A stretch of 64,000 bases of DNA from Piezodorus guildinii (GCA_023052935.1 CM041298.1:52393313-52457312); one strand, 5' to 3'. Positions 11,182 through 24,977 are shown, counted from the first letter of the stretch. Numbers and translations are program-made. The notes: generated by a model from the sequence alone, not told the origin.

Positions 11182-11582
11182 CTATGGTCCTTGTAGGACC
11201 TTGGCCTCCTCAACAATCCTCCTCCATTCTGACCTGTCCTCGGCAGCTCTTCTCCATCCGCTGACTCCCAACGACCGAAGGTCCTCCTCTACGTCCTGCA
11301 GCCAACGAAGTCTAGGTCTGCCCCTGCTCCTCTTTCCACCAGGGTGTCCCTCCATCATCATTTTAGGCAGCCTCCTACTTTCCATTCTCTGTACATGCCC
11401 CAGCCATCTTATTCTGGCACTCTTGATCTTGGCAACTATATCAGGTGTTTGATACAGAGTTCTAATTTCCTCATTCGTCTTCATTCGCCAACGATCTCCT
11501 TCTTTTGTAGGACCAAAGATTTTTCTGAGGATTTTCCTTTCCCACATGTTTAGCAGTCTTTCATCATTGCGTGTTAATGTCC
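11182..11582 (-). pseudogene. RTE-like RT C-terminus, cut by duplication junction
   Basis: Minus-strand frame for the last ~120 residues of an RTE-like reverse transcriptase: WERKILRKIFGP, RIRWLGHVQRM, GRPRLRWLQDVEEDLRSLG, EWRRIVEEAK. The frame is cut at 11582, where sequence switches to the CR1-like flank. The longer original is at 21309-22441. Confidence 0.85.
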
Positions 11583-14500
11583 GGTGTAAAGTTGGTATCG
11601 GGAATGATGGATAGAATCCGGTAAGTCATTAATATAAATCGAAAAAAGAGTTGGTGGTTAAGTTTATGATTTAATATTGTAGTTACATGAAATACATCAA
11701 ACGATCAAAGTTTTGGTTTGCTCTGTCACTGTATTGCAACGGCATGTACACTTAATTGCCAACATATAACAAAAATAATAAAAACCTGAAAAAAAAGGAT
11801 AAACACAGTAAGAAGTTTATGTAATAGAAACTAAGATTATCGATGTCTGAGCTCAGTAAGACTTCGAGGACATTCTGGTCTGTCTTTATTTTGACGTAAG
11901 ATGTGTGTTTATGGTATTCACTATTGTAGACAGGTTTTTCCATAGTAGATAAGAATTGCGGGAGCTGGCACACTTTTTTGCGCAGCCAATCAGATGCCAG
12001 CATTTGGTCACGTGACCTATGGCGGGAGATTTGAATTTGAATTTCGACCACGACCTAACCTTAACCACGCTGGTTCGCGCCATCGACCTAACCTAAACCA
12101 CTAAGCCACGCCCCTTTTTAGTCACGTGACCCTTCATAAACCTAACCTAAACCACTAGGCCACGCCCCTTTTTGATCACGTGACCCCTGTTTGAGAGTAT
12201 TAAGTCTTTATAAAGCATGAGTCTACCCGGCGTCCATTTTCTTTTCCCTACGTTTTGGGCTAATTTAGTATTTATAAAGCATGAGTCTACCCGTCCGCCA
12301 TTTTCTTTCATGACGACACAATTTATAAAGCATGAGTCTACCCAGCGTCCATTTTCTTTTCCCTACGTTTTGGGCTAATTTAGTATTTATAAAGCATGAG
12401 TCTACCCGTCCGCCATTTTCTTTTATGACGTCACAATTTACAAAGCATGAGTCTACCATGCGTCCATTTTCTTTTCCCTACGTTTTGGGCTAATTTAGTA
12501 TTTATAAAGCATGAGTCTACCCGTCCGCCATTTTCTTTCATGACGACACAATTTATAAAGCATGAGTCTACCCAGCGTCCATTTTCTTTTCCCTACGTTT
12601 TGGGCTAATTTAGTATTTATAAAGCATGAGTCTACCCGTCCGCCATTTTCTTTTATGACGTCACAATTTACAAAGCATGAGTCTACCATGCGTCCATTTT
12701 CTTTTCCCTACGTTTTGGGCTAATTTAGTATTTATAAAGCATGAGTCTACCCGTCCGCCATTTTCTTTTATGACGTCACAATTTACAAAGCATGAGTCTA
12801 CCCGGCGTCCAGTTTCTTTTCCCTACGTTTTGGGCTAATTCAGTATTTATAAAGCATGAGTCTACCCGTCCGCCATTTTCTTTTATGACGTCACAATTTA
12901 CAAAGCATGAGTCTACTCGACGTCCATTTTGCTCCCCCCACTCCTGCATTAGTTAACCAATCAGAGTGCCTAACTTGAGAGTTCCTCCCGGCTAGGTCCG
13001 ATGGTCAAATTGTAATGTGTGCTTTTACGAAACCTTTCAAACTGTGACATAACCTTACTATTGTTTACATTTTTTGAAACCTCCCTTACTGTTACATAAC
13101 CTTCTCATTGTTTACATTTTGCTCCCCCCACTCCTTCAATAGTTAACCAATGAGAGTGCCTAACTTGAGAGTTTATAAAGCATGAGTCTACCATGCGTCC
13201 ACTTCCTTTTCCCTACGTTTTGGGCTAATTTAGTATTTATAATGCATGAGTCTACCCGTCCGCCATTTTGTTTTATGGCGTCACAATTTAAAAGCCTTAA
13301 GTCTATCCAGCCGCCATTTTGTTTTTTAATATAGGATTAGTATACCTGACCGGTTCGAGCATGCACCGACATGTCGAATCATGTAAAAACAGGTTAGCGA
13401 AAGTACAAGCAGGTTTGAATCATGTTGAAGCATGCAAGTAAGTGAAACGGAAACATGGACTTTGAACCTTCCTAATGCCTTTAATATAAACATCGTTATA
13501 GGGCTTCTTAATCCTATACAGCTTTGAACTTTGATACTTAATCCTACATTTTAAGTAGCGATAAAAAGTTCCTTAAGCTTAAACGTAAACATGGACTTTG
13601 AACCTTCTTAATGCCTTTAATATAAACATCGTTATACGGCTTCTTAATCCTGTACAGCTTTGAACTTTGATCCTTAATCCTAATATTTAAATAGCGATAA
13701 AAGGTTCCTTAAGCTCTTGGACTACGGTCTATTATCTTCCTATGTGTAATGATTTTTAATCCTATATAGCTTTGAACTTTGATTCTTAATCCTACTATTT
13801 AAATAGCGATAAAAGGCTCCTTAAGCTCTGAGACTTTGAAGCATTATTATATATATATAAATATAATGCGGACCTTGTACGTTTCATGTCTTAGTATAGT
13901 AAATCCCTAAAGATTTAATCGTAAAAAAGATAAATTTAAGACGTCAATATCAACTTCGTACTGATAATTGCTTAAAGTATAAATATTCCTTAAGCTCTGA
14001 GACTTTGAACCATTACCCTCTTAAGTATATATATAAATATAATGGGGATTTTGTACGTTTTATCTCTTAGTATAGTAAAAAGATTTAATCGTAAACAAGA
14101 TAAATTTAAGACGTAAATATCAACTTTGTTCTAATAATTGCTGAAAGTATAAATATATAATAATATAAAACTTGTACCTATTTCGGTAGGCGAATATAAT
14201 TTTTTTATATATTTTTTCAACCGTTTTAATTGTTTTCTCAACTTCTTAGACCATTTTTTACCTTTTCTATGTATTATTTACTTATCATTAACAATTCTGC
14301 TTTAGAATTGCTATTTCGCGATGTTTTCGGAAGAGTTCGTCTAGGCCGGCCTTCGGTCTTCTACCTCACCTAGTTGGACAATCTCTAATCCTTCCGAAAG
14401 AAATAAACAATGATATCGTTAATTCTATCGAAAAAACAACTAACTAGTGTTATCTCTTGCTAAGGTATTATCAATAATATAGCCGTGAATAATGATACAC

Positions 14501-17500
14501 TACATCGTAATTATTTCGTATTACACGAGTTTATCGCATCATTATATAGTCGTTAAGTAATCAAAGTTTAGAACCTTTTTCAGTTCAATATTGAGCCTTC
14601 AGCTCTTTGATTTTGAATTTTTAATCTTTAAAAACATAATAAAAATAGTACGTTATGACAGAAAATTTCAATAAACACCTCTATCTAACTTTAACTAGTA
14701 TACGACGCCCATTATTAATCACGTGACCTATGAACACATCCCCTTATTGTTCATGCCTTTTTCTAATCAGCTAATCAAATTGCTCCATTTTATGAATTTT
14801 AAAGTTCCTTCCGGCTAGGTCCGATGGTCATCGCTAACCTACTTATTGTAATTATAAAAAATTCAATCAACATTTCTACCTAAACTTAACTAACATACAA
14901 TTCCCTTTTTAATCACGTGACCCTGGGACCCTGTTCTTATCATTCATACCCATCTCTAATCGGTGCTCTATTTTAAGCATCTGAAAGTTTGATCCGGCGA
15001 AGTCCGATGACACTTGCTAACCTACTCATTGTACTTATATTTTACGCATGCAAAAGTTCCTCCCGGCTAGTTCCGATGGTACTCGCTAGCTTACTCATTG
15101 TACTTATAATTTAAATATCCGAAAGTTCCTCCCGGTTAGTTCTGATGATACTCGCGGACCCATTGCCAAGTTTACTTTCTTTTTTCTTTTTCTTTTTTAA
15201 GCCTTCCTAACTGTTACATAACCTTCTCAATGAATGAAAATTTTGTAGCATGTTCAATAGTATAATTTTCGGTAATATTTCTATACCTTTCTTATTTAAT
15301 TTAATTGTCTCCTAACTTAGTCGCAGAACACACATTACTTTATAAAATATCCGCAAGAGCGCAGCACCCACTCTATTTTGTAATATGTCCAACAGGGCGA
15401 AGCTCCTATTCCTTTGGGATTGTATATGTTATCCTCCCAATAATGTTTTGTAGAAGCTGAGTGTGCCCAACCGCCATTTTTTTTTTTTTATGGCGCCACC
15501 ATGTTTGAAGCATAAATATTTATATACACAATGATATAAAACTTCATTTTCGACCTATTACGGTCGGAAATTTGTTTTTTATACATAATATTTTTCAGCA
15601 TTTACAATTGTTTTTGCGCCTTCTCAGACGGTTATTTACCTGTCCGGACGATTACTTAATTTTAATTAACAACCATGGTCTGCCCAGATCTGGATTACCC
15701 TCATACTCGGAAAGCTTTGACCTTCCCCACTCCTTTTCATCCCAACATCGGTACAACACCTCCTAATCCTTTAAGCCTTGGACTTTGAACAGATAATTCC
15801 TAAATTTTGTAAACAAAGGAGACTATAAATAGGGATGGTTTTCTAGGCCTCTTTCTCATTCTCTTTTACAGCCTCTTGAAAGATAATTTTAAACGTGTCA
15901 GTACTGTTTTATTGAACTGTTTTTCATTTTGGCTTTAAATTGTAGATCATTATAAGTTTTTCAACTATTTTCCATTTTTCTTTTACCCTTCGGATTTTCT
16001 AATTTTTAGAAGAAATTTATTCATTTATTATTTGAGTCTACCCGGCGTCCATTTTCTTTTCCCTACGTTTTGGGCTAATTTAGTCTTTATAAAGCATGAG
16101 TCTACCCGGCGTCCATCTTCTTTTCCCTACGGTTTGGGCGTGTTTAGTATTTATAAAGCATGAGTCTACCCGGACGCCCTTTTGTTTTTATGACGTCACC
16201 ATTTAAATAATGTAAACCTGTTCGAGCATGCAGCGACATGTCGAATCATGTAGAAACAGATTTGTGCAAGTACAAACAGGTTTGAATCATGTTGAAGCAT
16301 GCAGGTATGTGAAACGGAAACATGGACTTTGAACCTTCCTAATGCCTTTAATATAAACATCGTTATAGGGCTTCTTAATCCTATACAGCTTTGAACTTTG
16401 ATCTTTAATCCTACATTTTAAGTAGTGATAAAAAGTTCCTTAAGCTTAAACGTAAACATGGACTTTGAACCTTCTTAATGCCTTTAATATAACGATGTTT
16501 ATATTAAAGGCATTAAGAAGGTTCAAAGTCCATGTTTACGTTTAAGCTTAAGGAACTTTTTATCACTACTTAAAATGTAGGATTAAAGATCAAAGTTCAA
16601 AGCTGTATAGGATTAAGAAGCCCTATAACGATGTTTATATTAAAGGCATTAGGAAGGTTCAAAGTCCATGTTTCCGTTTCACATACCTGCATGCTTCAAC
16701 ATGATTCAAACCTGTTTGTACTTGCACAAATCTGTTTCTACATGATTCGACATGTCGCTGCATGCTCGAACAGGTTTACATTATTTAAATGGTGACGTCA
16801 TAAAAACAAAAGGGCGTCCGGGTAGACTCATGCTTTATAAATACTAAACACGCCCAAACCGTAGGGAAAAGAAGATGGACGCCGGGTAGACTCATGCTTT
16901 ATAAAGACTAAATTAGCCCAAAACGTAGGGAAAAGAAAATGGACGCCGGGTAGACTCAAATAATAAATGAATAAATTTCTTCTAAAAATTAGAAAATCCG
17001 AAGGGTAAAAGAAAAATGGAAAATAGTTGAAAAACTTATAATGATCTACAATTTAAAGCCAAAATGAAAAACAGTTCAATAAAACAGTACTGACACGTTT
17101 AAAATTATCTTTCAAGAGGCTGTAAAAGAGAATGAGAAAGAGGCCTAGAAAACCATCCCTATTTATAGTCTCCTTTGTTTACAAAATTTAGGAATTATCT
17201 GTTCAAAGTCCAAGGCTTAAAGGATTAGGAGGTGTGTACCGATGTTGGGATGAAAAGGAGTGGGGGAAGGTCAAAGCTTTCCGAGTATGAGGGTAATCCA
17301 GATCTGGGCAGACCATGGTTGTTAATTAAAATTAAGTAATCGTCCGGACAGGTAAATAACCGTCTGAGAAGGCGCAAAAACAATTGTAAATGCTGAAAAT
17401 ATTATGTATAAAAAACAAATTTCCGACCGTAATAGGTCGAAAATGAAGTTTTATATCATTGTGTATATAAATATTTATGCTTCAAACATGGTGGCGCCAT

Positions 17501-20500
17501 AAAAAAAAAAAAAATGGCGGTTGGGCACACTCAGCTTCTACAAAACATTATTGGGAGGATAACATATACAATCCCAAAGGAATAGGAGCTTCGCCCTGTT
17601 GGACATATTACAAAATAGAGTGGGTGCTGCGCTCTTGCGGATATTTTATAAAGTAATGTGTGTTCTGCGACTAAGTTAGGAGACAATTAAATTAAATAAG
17701 AAAGGTATAGAAATATTACCGAAAATTATACTATTGAACATGCTACAAAATTTTCATTCATTGAGAAGGTTATGTAACAGTTAGGAAGGCTTAAAAAAGA
17801 AAAAGAAAAAAAGAAAGTAAACTTGGCAATGGGTCCGCGAGTATCATCAGAACTAACCGGGAGGAACTTTCGGATATTTAAATTATAAGTACAATGAGTA
17901 AGCTAGCGAGTACCATCGGAACTAGCCGGGAGGAACTTTTGCATGCGTAAAATATAAGTACAATGAGTAGGTTAGCAAGTGTCATCGGACTTCGCCGGAT
18001 CAAACTTTCAGATGCTTAAAATAGAGCACCGATTAGAGATGGGTATGAATGATAAGAACAGGGTCCCAGGGTCACGTGATTAAAAAGGGAATTGTATGTT
18101 AGTTAAGTTTAGGTAGAAATGTTGATTGAATTTTTATAATTACAATAAGTAGGTTAGCGATGACCATCGGACCTAGCCGGAAGGAACTTTAAAATTCATA
18201 AAATGGAGCAATTTGATTAGCTGATTAGAAAAAGGCATGAACAATAAGGGGATGTGTTCATAGGTCACGTGATTAATAATGGGCGTCGTATACTAGTTAA
18301 AGTTAGATAGAGGTGTTTATTGAAATTTTCTGTCATAACGTACTATTTTTATTATGTTTTTAAAGATTAAAAATTCAAAATCAAAGAGCTGAAGGCTCAA
18401 TATTGAACTGAAAAAGGTTCTAAACTTTGATTACTTAACGACTATATAATGATGCGATAAACTCGTGTAATACGAAATAATTACGATGTAGTGTATCATT
18501 ATTCACGGCTATATTATTGATAATACCTTAGCAAGAGATAACACTAGTTAGTTGTTTTTTCGATAGAATTAACGATATCATTGTTTATTTCTTTCGGAAG
18601 GATTAGAGATTGTCCAACTAGGTGAGGTAGAAGACCGAAGGCCGGCCTAGACGAACTCTTCCGAAAACATCGCGAAATAGCAATTCTAAAGCAGAATTGT
18701 TAATGATAAGTAAATAATACATAGAAAAGGTAAAAAATGGTCTAAGAAGTTGAGAAAACAATTAAAACGGTTGAAAAAATATATAAAAAAATTATATTCG
18801 CCTACCGAAATAGGTACAAGTTTTATATTATTATATATTTATACTTTCAGCAATTATTAGAACAAAGTTGATATTTACGTCTTAAATTTATCTTGTTTAC
18901 GATTAAATCTTTTTACTATACTAAGAGATAAAACGTACAAAATCCCCATTATATTTATATATATACTTAAGAGGGTAATGGTTCAAAGTCTCAGAGCTTA
19001 AGGAATATTTATACTTTAAGCAATTATCAGTACGAAGTTGATATTGACGTCTTAAATTTATCTTTTTTACGATTAAATCTTTAGGGATTTACTATACTAA
19101 GACATGAAACGTACAAGGTCCGCATTATATTTATATATATATAATAATGCTTCAAAGTCTCAGAGCTTAAGGAGCCTTTTATCGCTATTTAAATAGTAGG
19201 ATTAAGAATCAAAGTTCAAAGCTATATAGGATTAAAAATCATTACACATAGGAAGATAATAGACCGTAGTCCAAGAGCTTAAGGAACCTTTTATCGCTAT
19301 TTAAATATTAGGATTAAGGATCAAAGTTCAAAGCTGTACAGGATTAAGAAGCCGTATAACGATGTTTATATTAAAGGCATTAAGAAGGTTCAAAGTCCAT
19401 GTTTACGTTTAAGCTTAAGGAACTTTTTATCGCTACTTAAAATGTAGGATTAAGTATCAAAGTTCAAAGCTGTATAGGATTAAGAAGCCCTATAACGATG
19501 TTTATATTAAAGGCATTAGGAAGGTTCAAAGTCCATGTTTCCGTTTCACTTACTTGCATGCTTCAACATGATTCAAACCTGCTTGTACTTTCGCTAACCT
19601 GTTTTTACATGATTCGACATGTCGGTGCATGCTCGAACCGGTCAGGTATACTAATCCTATATTAAAAAACAAAATGGCGGCTGGATAGACTTAAGGCTTT
19701 TAAATTGTGACGCCATAAAACAAAATGGCGGACGGGTAGACTCATGCATTATAAATACTAAATTAGCCCAAAACGTAGGGAAAAGGAAGTGGACGCATGG
19801 TAGACTCATGCTTTATAAACTCTCAAGTTAGGCACTCTCATTGGTTAACTATTGAAGGAGTGGGGGGAGCAAAATGTAAACAATGAGAAGGTTATGTAAC
19901 AGTAAGGGAGGTTTCAAAAAATGTAAACAATAGTAAGGTTATGTCACAGTTTGAAAGGTTTCGTAAAAGCACACATTACAATTTGACCATCGGACCTAGC
20001 CGGGAGGAACTCTCAAGTTAGGCACTCTGATTGGTTAACTAATGCAGGAGTGGGGGGAGCAAAATGGACGTCGAGTAGACTCATGCTTTGTAAATTGTGA
20101 CGTCATAAAAGAAAATGGCGGACGGGTAGACTCATGCTTTATAAATACTGAATTAGCCCAAAACGTAGGGAAAAGAAACTGGACGCCGGGTAGACTCATG
20201 CTTTGTAAATTGTGACGTCATAAAAGAAAATGGCGGACGGGTAGACTCATGCTTTATAAATACTAAATTAGCCCAAAACGTAGGGAAAAGAAAATGGACG
20301 CATGGTAGACTCATGCTTTGTAAATTGTGACGTCATAAAAGAAAATGGCGGACGGGTAGACTCATGCTTTATAAATACTAAATTAGCCCAAAACGTAGGG
20401 AAAAGAAAATGGACGCTGGGTAGACTCATGCTTTATAAATTGTGTCGTCATGAAAGAAAATGGCGGACGGGTAGACTCATGCTTTATAAATACTAAATTA

Positions 20501-21709
20501 GCCCAAAACGTAGGGAAAAGAAAATGGACGCATGGTAGACTCATGCTTTGTAAATTGTGACGTCATAAAAGAAAATGGCGGACGGGTAGACTCATGCTTT
20601 ATAAATACTAAATTAGCCCAAAACGTAGGGAAAAGAAAATGGACGCTGGGTAGACTCATGCTTTATAAATTGTGTCGTCATGAAAGAAAATGGCGGACGG
20701 GTAGACTCATGCTTTATAAATACTAAATTAGCCCAAAACGTAGGGAAAAGAAAATGGACGCCGGGTAGACTCATGCTTTATAAAGACTTAATACTCTCAA
20801 ACAGGGGTCACGTGATCAAAAAGGGGCGTGGCCTAGTGGTTTAGGTTAGGTTTATGAAGGGTCACGTGACTAAAAAGGGGCGTGGCTTAGTGGTTTAGGT
20901 TAGGTCGATGGCGCGAACCAGCGTGGTTAAGGTTAGGTCGTGGTCGAAATTCAAATTCAAATCTCCCGCCATAGGTCACGTGACCAAATGCTGGCATCTG
21001 ATTGGCTGCGCAAAAAAGTGTGCCAGCTCCCGCAATTCTTATCTACTTTCCATAAATTTATTTTCTCTTTTTTTTTTTTTTTACCATAATCATAAATGTG
21101 TTTTAGAATCGATAAAGTAGAAATAAAAATAGAAATAGAAAACAAACTTTATTCTGGGACAATGTCCCTTCAGAATAACATTAATGATAAAATAATAATT
21201 TATATCTGGCCTAAAACAATATAGAACTACATTTAAATAACAAAAGAAAGAGGATAAAAATAAATAAAAGGTCATTGTGACATCTCTATGTCTATCTATC
21301 TATCGGCGCTATGGTCCTTGTAGGACCTTGGCCTCCTCAACAATCCTCCTCCATTCTGACCTGTCCTCGGCAGCTCTTCTCCATCCGCTGACTCCCAACG
21401 ACCGAAGGTCCTCCTCTACGTCCTGCAGCCAACGAAGTCTAGGTCTGCCCCTGCTCCTCTTTCCACCAGGGTGTCCCTCCATCATCATTTTAGGCAGCCT
21501 CCTACTTTCCATTCTCTGTACATGCCCCAGCCATCTTATTCTGGCACTCTTGATCTTGGCAACTATATCAGGTGTTTGATACAGAGTTCTAATTTCCTCA
21601 TTCGTCTTCATTCGCCAACGATCTCCTTCTTTTGTAGGACCAAAGATTTTTCTGAGGATTTTCCTTTCCCACATGTTTAGCAGTCTTTCATCATTGCGTG
21701 TTAATGTCC
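11583..21709. repeat. 10.13-kb tandem duplication, copy 2
   Basis: Second copy of 1457-11582, 10,127 bp. Differences I can see are an extra T in a T run near 15593, an extra A at about 15756 (TACAACACC versus TACACACC) and one fewer T in the run at 21068-21082. Right of 21709 the RTE-like frame continues uninterrupted, so this end is the ancestral junction. Confidence 0.93.
11944..21047. mobile_element. Giant foldback element FB1, copy 2
   Basis: Same element as 1818-10919: arms 11944-16492 and 16499-21047, centre CGATGT at 16493-16498, TTCCAT at 11938-11943 and 21048-21053. Satellite arrays lie at about 12209-12926 and 20065-20781. It arose by tandem duplication of the locus and not by a second transposition, because the flanks are duplicated with it. 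The two extra bases noted at 15593 and 15756 are only in this left arm; the other three arms agree with each other there. Confidence 0.88.
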
Positions 21710-22441
21710 AGGACTCGCTTCCGTACATGACCACTGGCTGAAGGACAGTACAATATAGTCTTATCTTCAGTTCTCTGGATATATTCCTGTTCTGAAATAT
21801 TTTCAGAAGAGACCAATAGCATCTATTGCCAGCTGTTATCCTTGCTTTAATTTCGTCTCTAATCTTGTGTGATAACAGTGCCTAGATACTTAAACTGTGG
21901 TACTCTCTCGAACCTATATCCAGCCCCCTCGATATACCTGTTTCCTCCTTCTTCCCTGCTGATCCTCATATACTTAGTTTTTTTCGTATTTATGATCAGT
22001 CCTGTTCTCCTCGCAGCCACTTCGCATTCCTCGAAAGCTCCAAGTAAAGCACTGGTTGTTCTTCCGGTTATCACAAGATCATCTGCAAACGCTAGATGTT
22101 GCGTCAGTCTGTGATAAATACATCCTCCAGGCCTTGTCCTTATTGACCTCATGACCACTTCCAATAACAAATTGAATAGGACTGGAGAAAGAGGATCGCC
22201 CTGCTTAACACCTTTCTGAATTTCAAAAGAGGTTGACATTTCACCTTGAATTTTGACAACTCCTTGACTATTCTGCAGGGTCATCTTGATAAGCCTGATA
22301 AGCTTTAAAGGATATCCTAGGTGTTTTTAACTTTTCATAGATTACGCTTCTATTTATGCTGTCGTATGCTTGCTTGTAATCAATGAACAGATGATGTTGT
22401 TCAACATTCCATTCCCAGCATTTTTCTAACATCATCCTCTA
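21309..22441 (-). pseudogene. RTE-like non-LTR reverse transcriptase, 5'-truncated
   Basis: On the minus strand, in order: LFIDYKQAYDSINR (palm motif A) near 22380; FEIQKGVKQGDPLSPVLFNL and LAFADDLVI (catalytic FADD box) in an open frame at 21859-22284; FKYLGTVITQD; then after a frame change VMYGSESWTLTRNDERLLNMWERK and the RTE-like tail WLGHVQRM...GRPRLRWLQDVEEDL at 21309-21734. At least two frameshifts separate the parts and the endonuclease is absent. The element would copy its RNA at a nicked target if intact; this copy is dead. The microsatellite at 21289-21305 marks its 3' end. RTE is my best family guess. Confidence 0.85.
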
Positions 22442-22562
22442 TACATCTCTATGTACATATTCAAAAAAAATGAATAAGAATCAACCTAAAATATATCTTT
22501 TACATCTCATTAAAGTATATAAACAAATCACCTCACATAAATAGGCATAATAAAAATTAAAA

Positions 22563-22850
22563 TTAGCTTACATCGGACTGGAGAGAAAGGAAGTATTGAA
22601 AGAGGAGGGATTTAAATGATGGTAGAGAAGGAGCATGTCGGATGTTTGAAGGAAGAGTATTCCATAAGGCAGTGGAACGGGCTAAAAAAGGAGCAATCAT
22701 ATTTTTTGGTTCTGTGGAAAGGAGTTTGTAGGTCGGACAGACGGGATCTTGTTTCCTGGTGAGGGGTTGAGGATTTAAATACCAGAAGGCTGTAGACATA
22801 AAATGATTGGTGGGAGTTAATGATTTGATAAAGGAATGATCCAAGGAAAT
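22563..22850 (-). pseudogene. Non-LTR retrotransposon C-terminal fragment
   Basis: Minus-strand frame ending in FLARSTALWNTLPSNIRHA followed by SLPSFKSLLFQYF, the signature tail of CR1/Jockey-group ORF2 proteins (LWNxLPxxIR...FKxxL). Only the last ~90 codons remain. It is not co-linear with the CR1-like piece at 956-1545, so it is a separate insertion. Confidence 0.7.
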
Positions 22851-22974
22851 ATTGTATTGTGTTGTAAAATAAGTTCATAACGTTTTTTACTGTTGATCTC
22901 AATAAAAACTTCAGATTCTTGATTTCTTCTTTAATCTGTAATATATACGACCCATTTTGATCTATTATATGTTG

Positions 22975-23230
22975 CTATCTTCTAGGTAATTTTGGGAATT
23001 AGTTCATCATCAAAGGACGACCCGAGCGCTTTGCGTCTTTCATGTCAAAATTTCCGGTTATGAACCGATCAAACCACTAACGGACGGTGCTATAAGGCAT
23101 CATCGTCATATAAACTGCAAGTTTTGTTAACCATCTGTGCAGCGGATTTTCTTTTCCGAAAAAAAAAATCATTAAATGACGTAAATGAAATTTTTTTCTC
23201 TTCCATTTTGAGCAAGCAAAATACCACTTA
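22975..23230 (-). pseudogene. mariner transposase N-terminal remnant
   Basis: Read on the minus strand from about 23230: a frame with FRKKKSAAQMVNKTCSLYDDDAL, then after decay KRSGRPL-like text near 23020 (AKRSGRPL). This matches the paired helix-turn-helix start of mariner transposases (AAxxICxVYGxxAL...RSGRP). No catalytic part follows. Confidence 0.6.
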
Positions 23231-23693
23231 AAGATAAAAGGAATCTCTGTTGAAATGTATGCATAAAAGCACCTTAACTATGTTTTTAGTAGAATAGAAT
23301 ATACTTTTATTGCAATCGGAGAAGTCCCCATACAATAGGAGCGTGTACATAAATCATATTTATATGAACAATTTTCTAGATTTGGGTGTAATAAACAAAA
23401 GATATATGTACATAGACATATATGAGTACAATAAAAAATAAATTTAGCCAAAATGAAAACAAAATAAAATAAATAATAATTAGCAAAAAATATACTCCTT
23501 TTCGTATGGGTTCAAAAAAAAAAAAAATCATAATAAATAAATTAAGATACATTTTTAAGTCAGTGATATATCACAAATTTTTCTCTGGTGCAAAAGTACA
23601 GTTTTTTTTGGTATTTTCAGAGGTATTTTTGAGTAATAGTATGAAGTTTGAAGGTGTTAACTGGACTGTAGCTGGTATGATGGATGAGCGGTA
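23231..23693. other. Unassigned AT-rich DNA with a possible retroelement 3' end
   Basis: Contains ACTTTTATTGCAATCGGAGAAGTCCCC near 23300, which looks like the 3' region of a non-LTR element on the minus strand, followed by A-rich sequence. The 62-codon open frame at 23506 starts in a poly-A run and has no recognisable features. Confidence 0.35.
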
Positions 23694-23945
23694 GGATATT
23701 TGTTTATTCGTTTAACGTCCCTTTATGCTGCTATGGCTTATCCAGGTTTTATTAGGAGAGGGTTCTTTAACGAGTACCTTACATCACACAGGCTCAGTAC
23801 CACCTTTAACGTCTCCTCCGAAGGACGGCATAACTAAGGATTTTTACTCCCATTAAAAAATGCTATGGCCACCTGCAGGTTTGAACCCGGGACCTTTGGC
23901 ATAGGAGGCTGTTATGCTAACCACCATGCTACAGGTAACCCCTTA
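23694..23945 (-). mobile_element. tRNA-derived SINE, family B
   Basis: The head is on the right (minus strand): TAGCATGGTGGTTAGCAT (A box) and GGGTTCAAACCTG (B box), then a body with AATGGGAGTAAAAATCC, CCGTCCTTCGGAGG, GATGTAAGGTACTCGTTAAAG and CCTAATAAAACCTGGATA, ending in AACGAATAAACAAAT. Other copies are at 25480, 48635 (fragment), 56160, 58235 and a head fragment at 34505. Confidence 0.82.
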
Positions 23946-24977
23946 GCGATAAGATGTTTTTAGTATATGTAAACATTATTGAACAAGTAAACATGATTTT
24001 ACAAACACAAATCGGATTAAATTGAAATATTCAAAAACGTTACGAACTTACTTTACAACCCAATATTATTTTCATGTAATATTGATCTTGGCTAGGGGTG
24101 TTTTTACTTTTACTATCAATATGGCCCCCTGGTTCATATGGCACCGTTATCCCTAAAAATTATCGGGACAAATAAAACTAAAATAAAGTATTAGAATAAA
24201 AGATGTAGTTAGAGAATGCTTATACTTCCAATAAAATTAATTTTCATTTAATTTACATAGAAATAAATAGTACTGATAAAAATATATAATAGTTTTGTTT
24301 TATGGAAATTAACTGCTACTGCCTAAGAAAAGAATTCGACCAAAAAAATAGTAATTTATAGATACAAGAGCCTTTTCTTAATAATGAGGGCAGTGAACCA
24401 GGTGGAGGTTCCTGGTTATTGACTTCCTCTATTTTACGAGATACAGCCATGTCCTTCTGATTGAGGTCAGACCTTTCGTTAAACGCTCTATCTCACAACT
24501 ATCAACACAGTATCAACCACCAGCAGATCCATGGGAGAAGGAAATATTTAAATAAATGACTGATATATACTCAGCTCCACAAAAAAAGTGGTGCACTATG
24601 AAAAATTATTTTATTTTTTTCCCTGTGAATTATCGAAATTATTTGATTTAATGTGCATTACATCAAAATTTTTATAAAATAGTATTATTTTGAGATGATT
24701 TAGAGGTAAAATTAAGATTAAGAAACAAAAACTAAAGATTTATTTGAAAAAAAAAGATGGAAAAAAGAGAAAATTAACGAACACTTGCACTACAAAAAAC
24801 AATTGGTTTCCTCTGTTAAATTCAACTTCCAATAACGTGCATTGCTTCCTCTTGCTTGAATTTCTAATAACCTTAATAACTGCCAATCAAGTGGCCAGTT
24901 GCTGAGTCGAAAATGGCCTTAGTCAGAGAAACGCTGCTCGGGTTCAATTATTTTCTGTCGATTTCAGAAGTTCATTA
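23946..24977. other. Unassigned intergenic DNA
   Basis: AT-rich, no gene. TATATACTCAGCTCCACAAA at about 24567 resembles a Tc1-type terminal repeat, but I found no partner end or transposase, so this is only a suggestion. Confidence 0.35.

Larger units (their letters stand above)
1457..11582. repeat. 10.13-kb tandem duplication, copy 1
   Basis: Everything from GGTGTAAAGTT at 1457 to TTAATGTCC at 11582 is repeated immediately downstream as 11583-21709. The unit is 361 bp of left flank, the whole foldback element FB1, and 663 bp of right flank carrying the end of an RTE-like element. At the junction, RTE sequence runs straight into CR1-like sequence with at most 1 bp of shared sequence. It may be a genuine tandem duplication or a false duplication in assembly. 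Confidence 0.93.

Noticed and set aside
11150..11452. 100-codon plus-strand frame, also at 21277
   Set aside because: It is the shadow of the minus-strand RTE-like C-terminus.
24567..24960. Complete Tc1-like transposon
   Set aside because: One terminal-repeat-like string only; no transposase or opposite end could be read.
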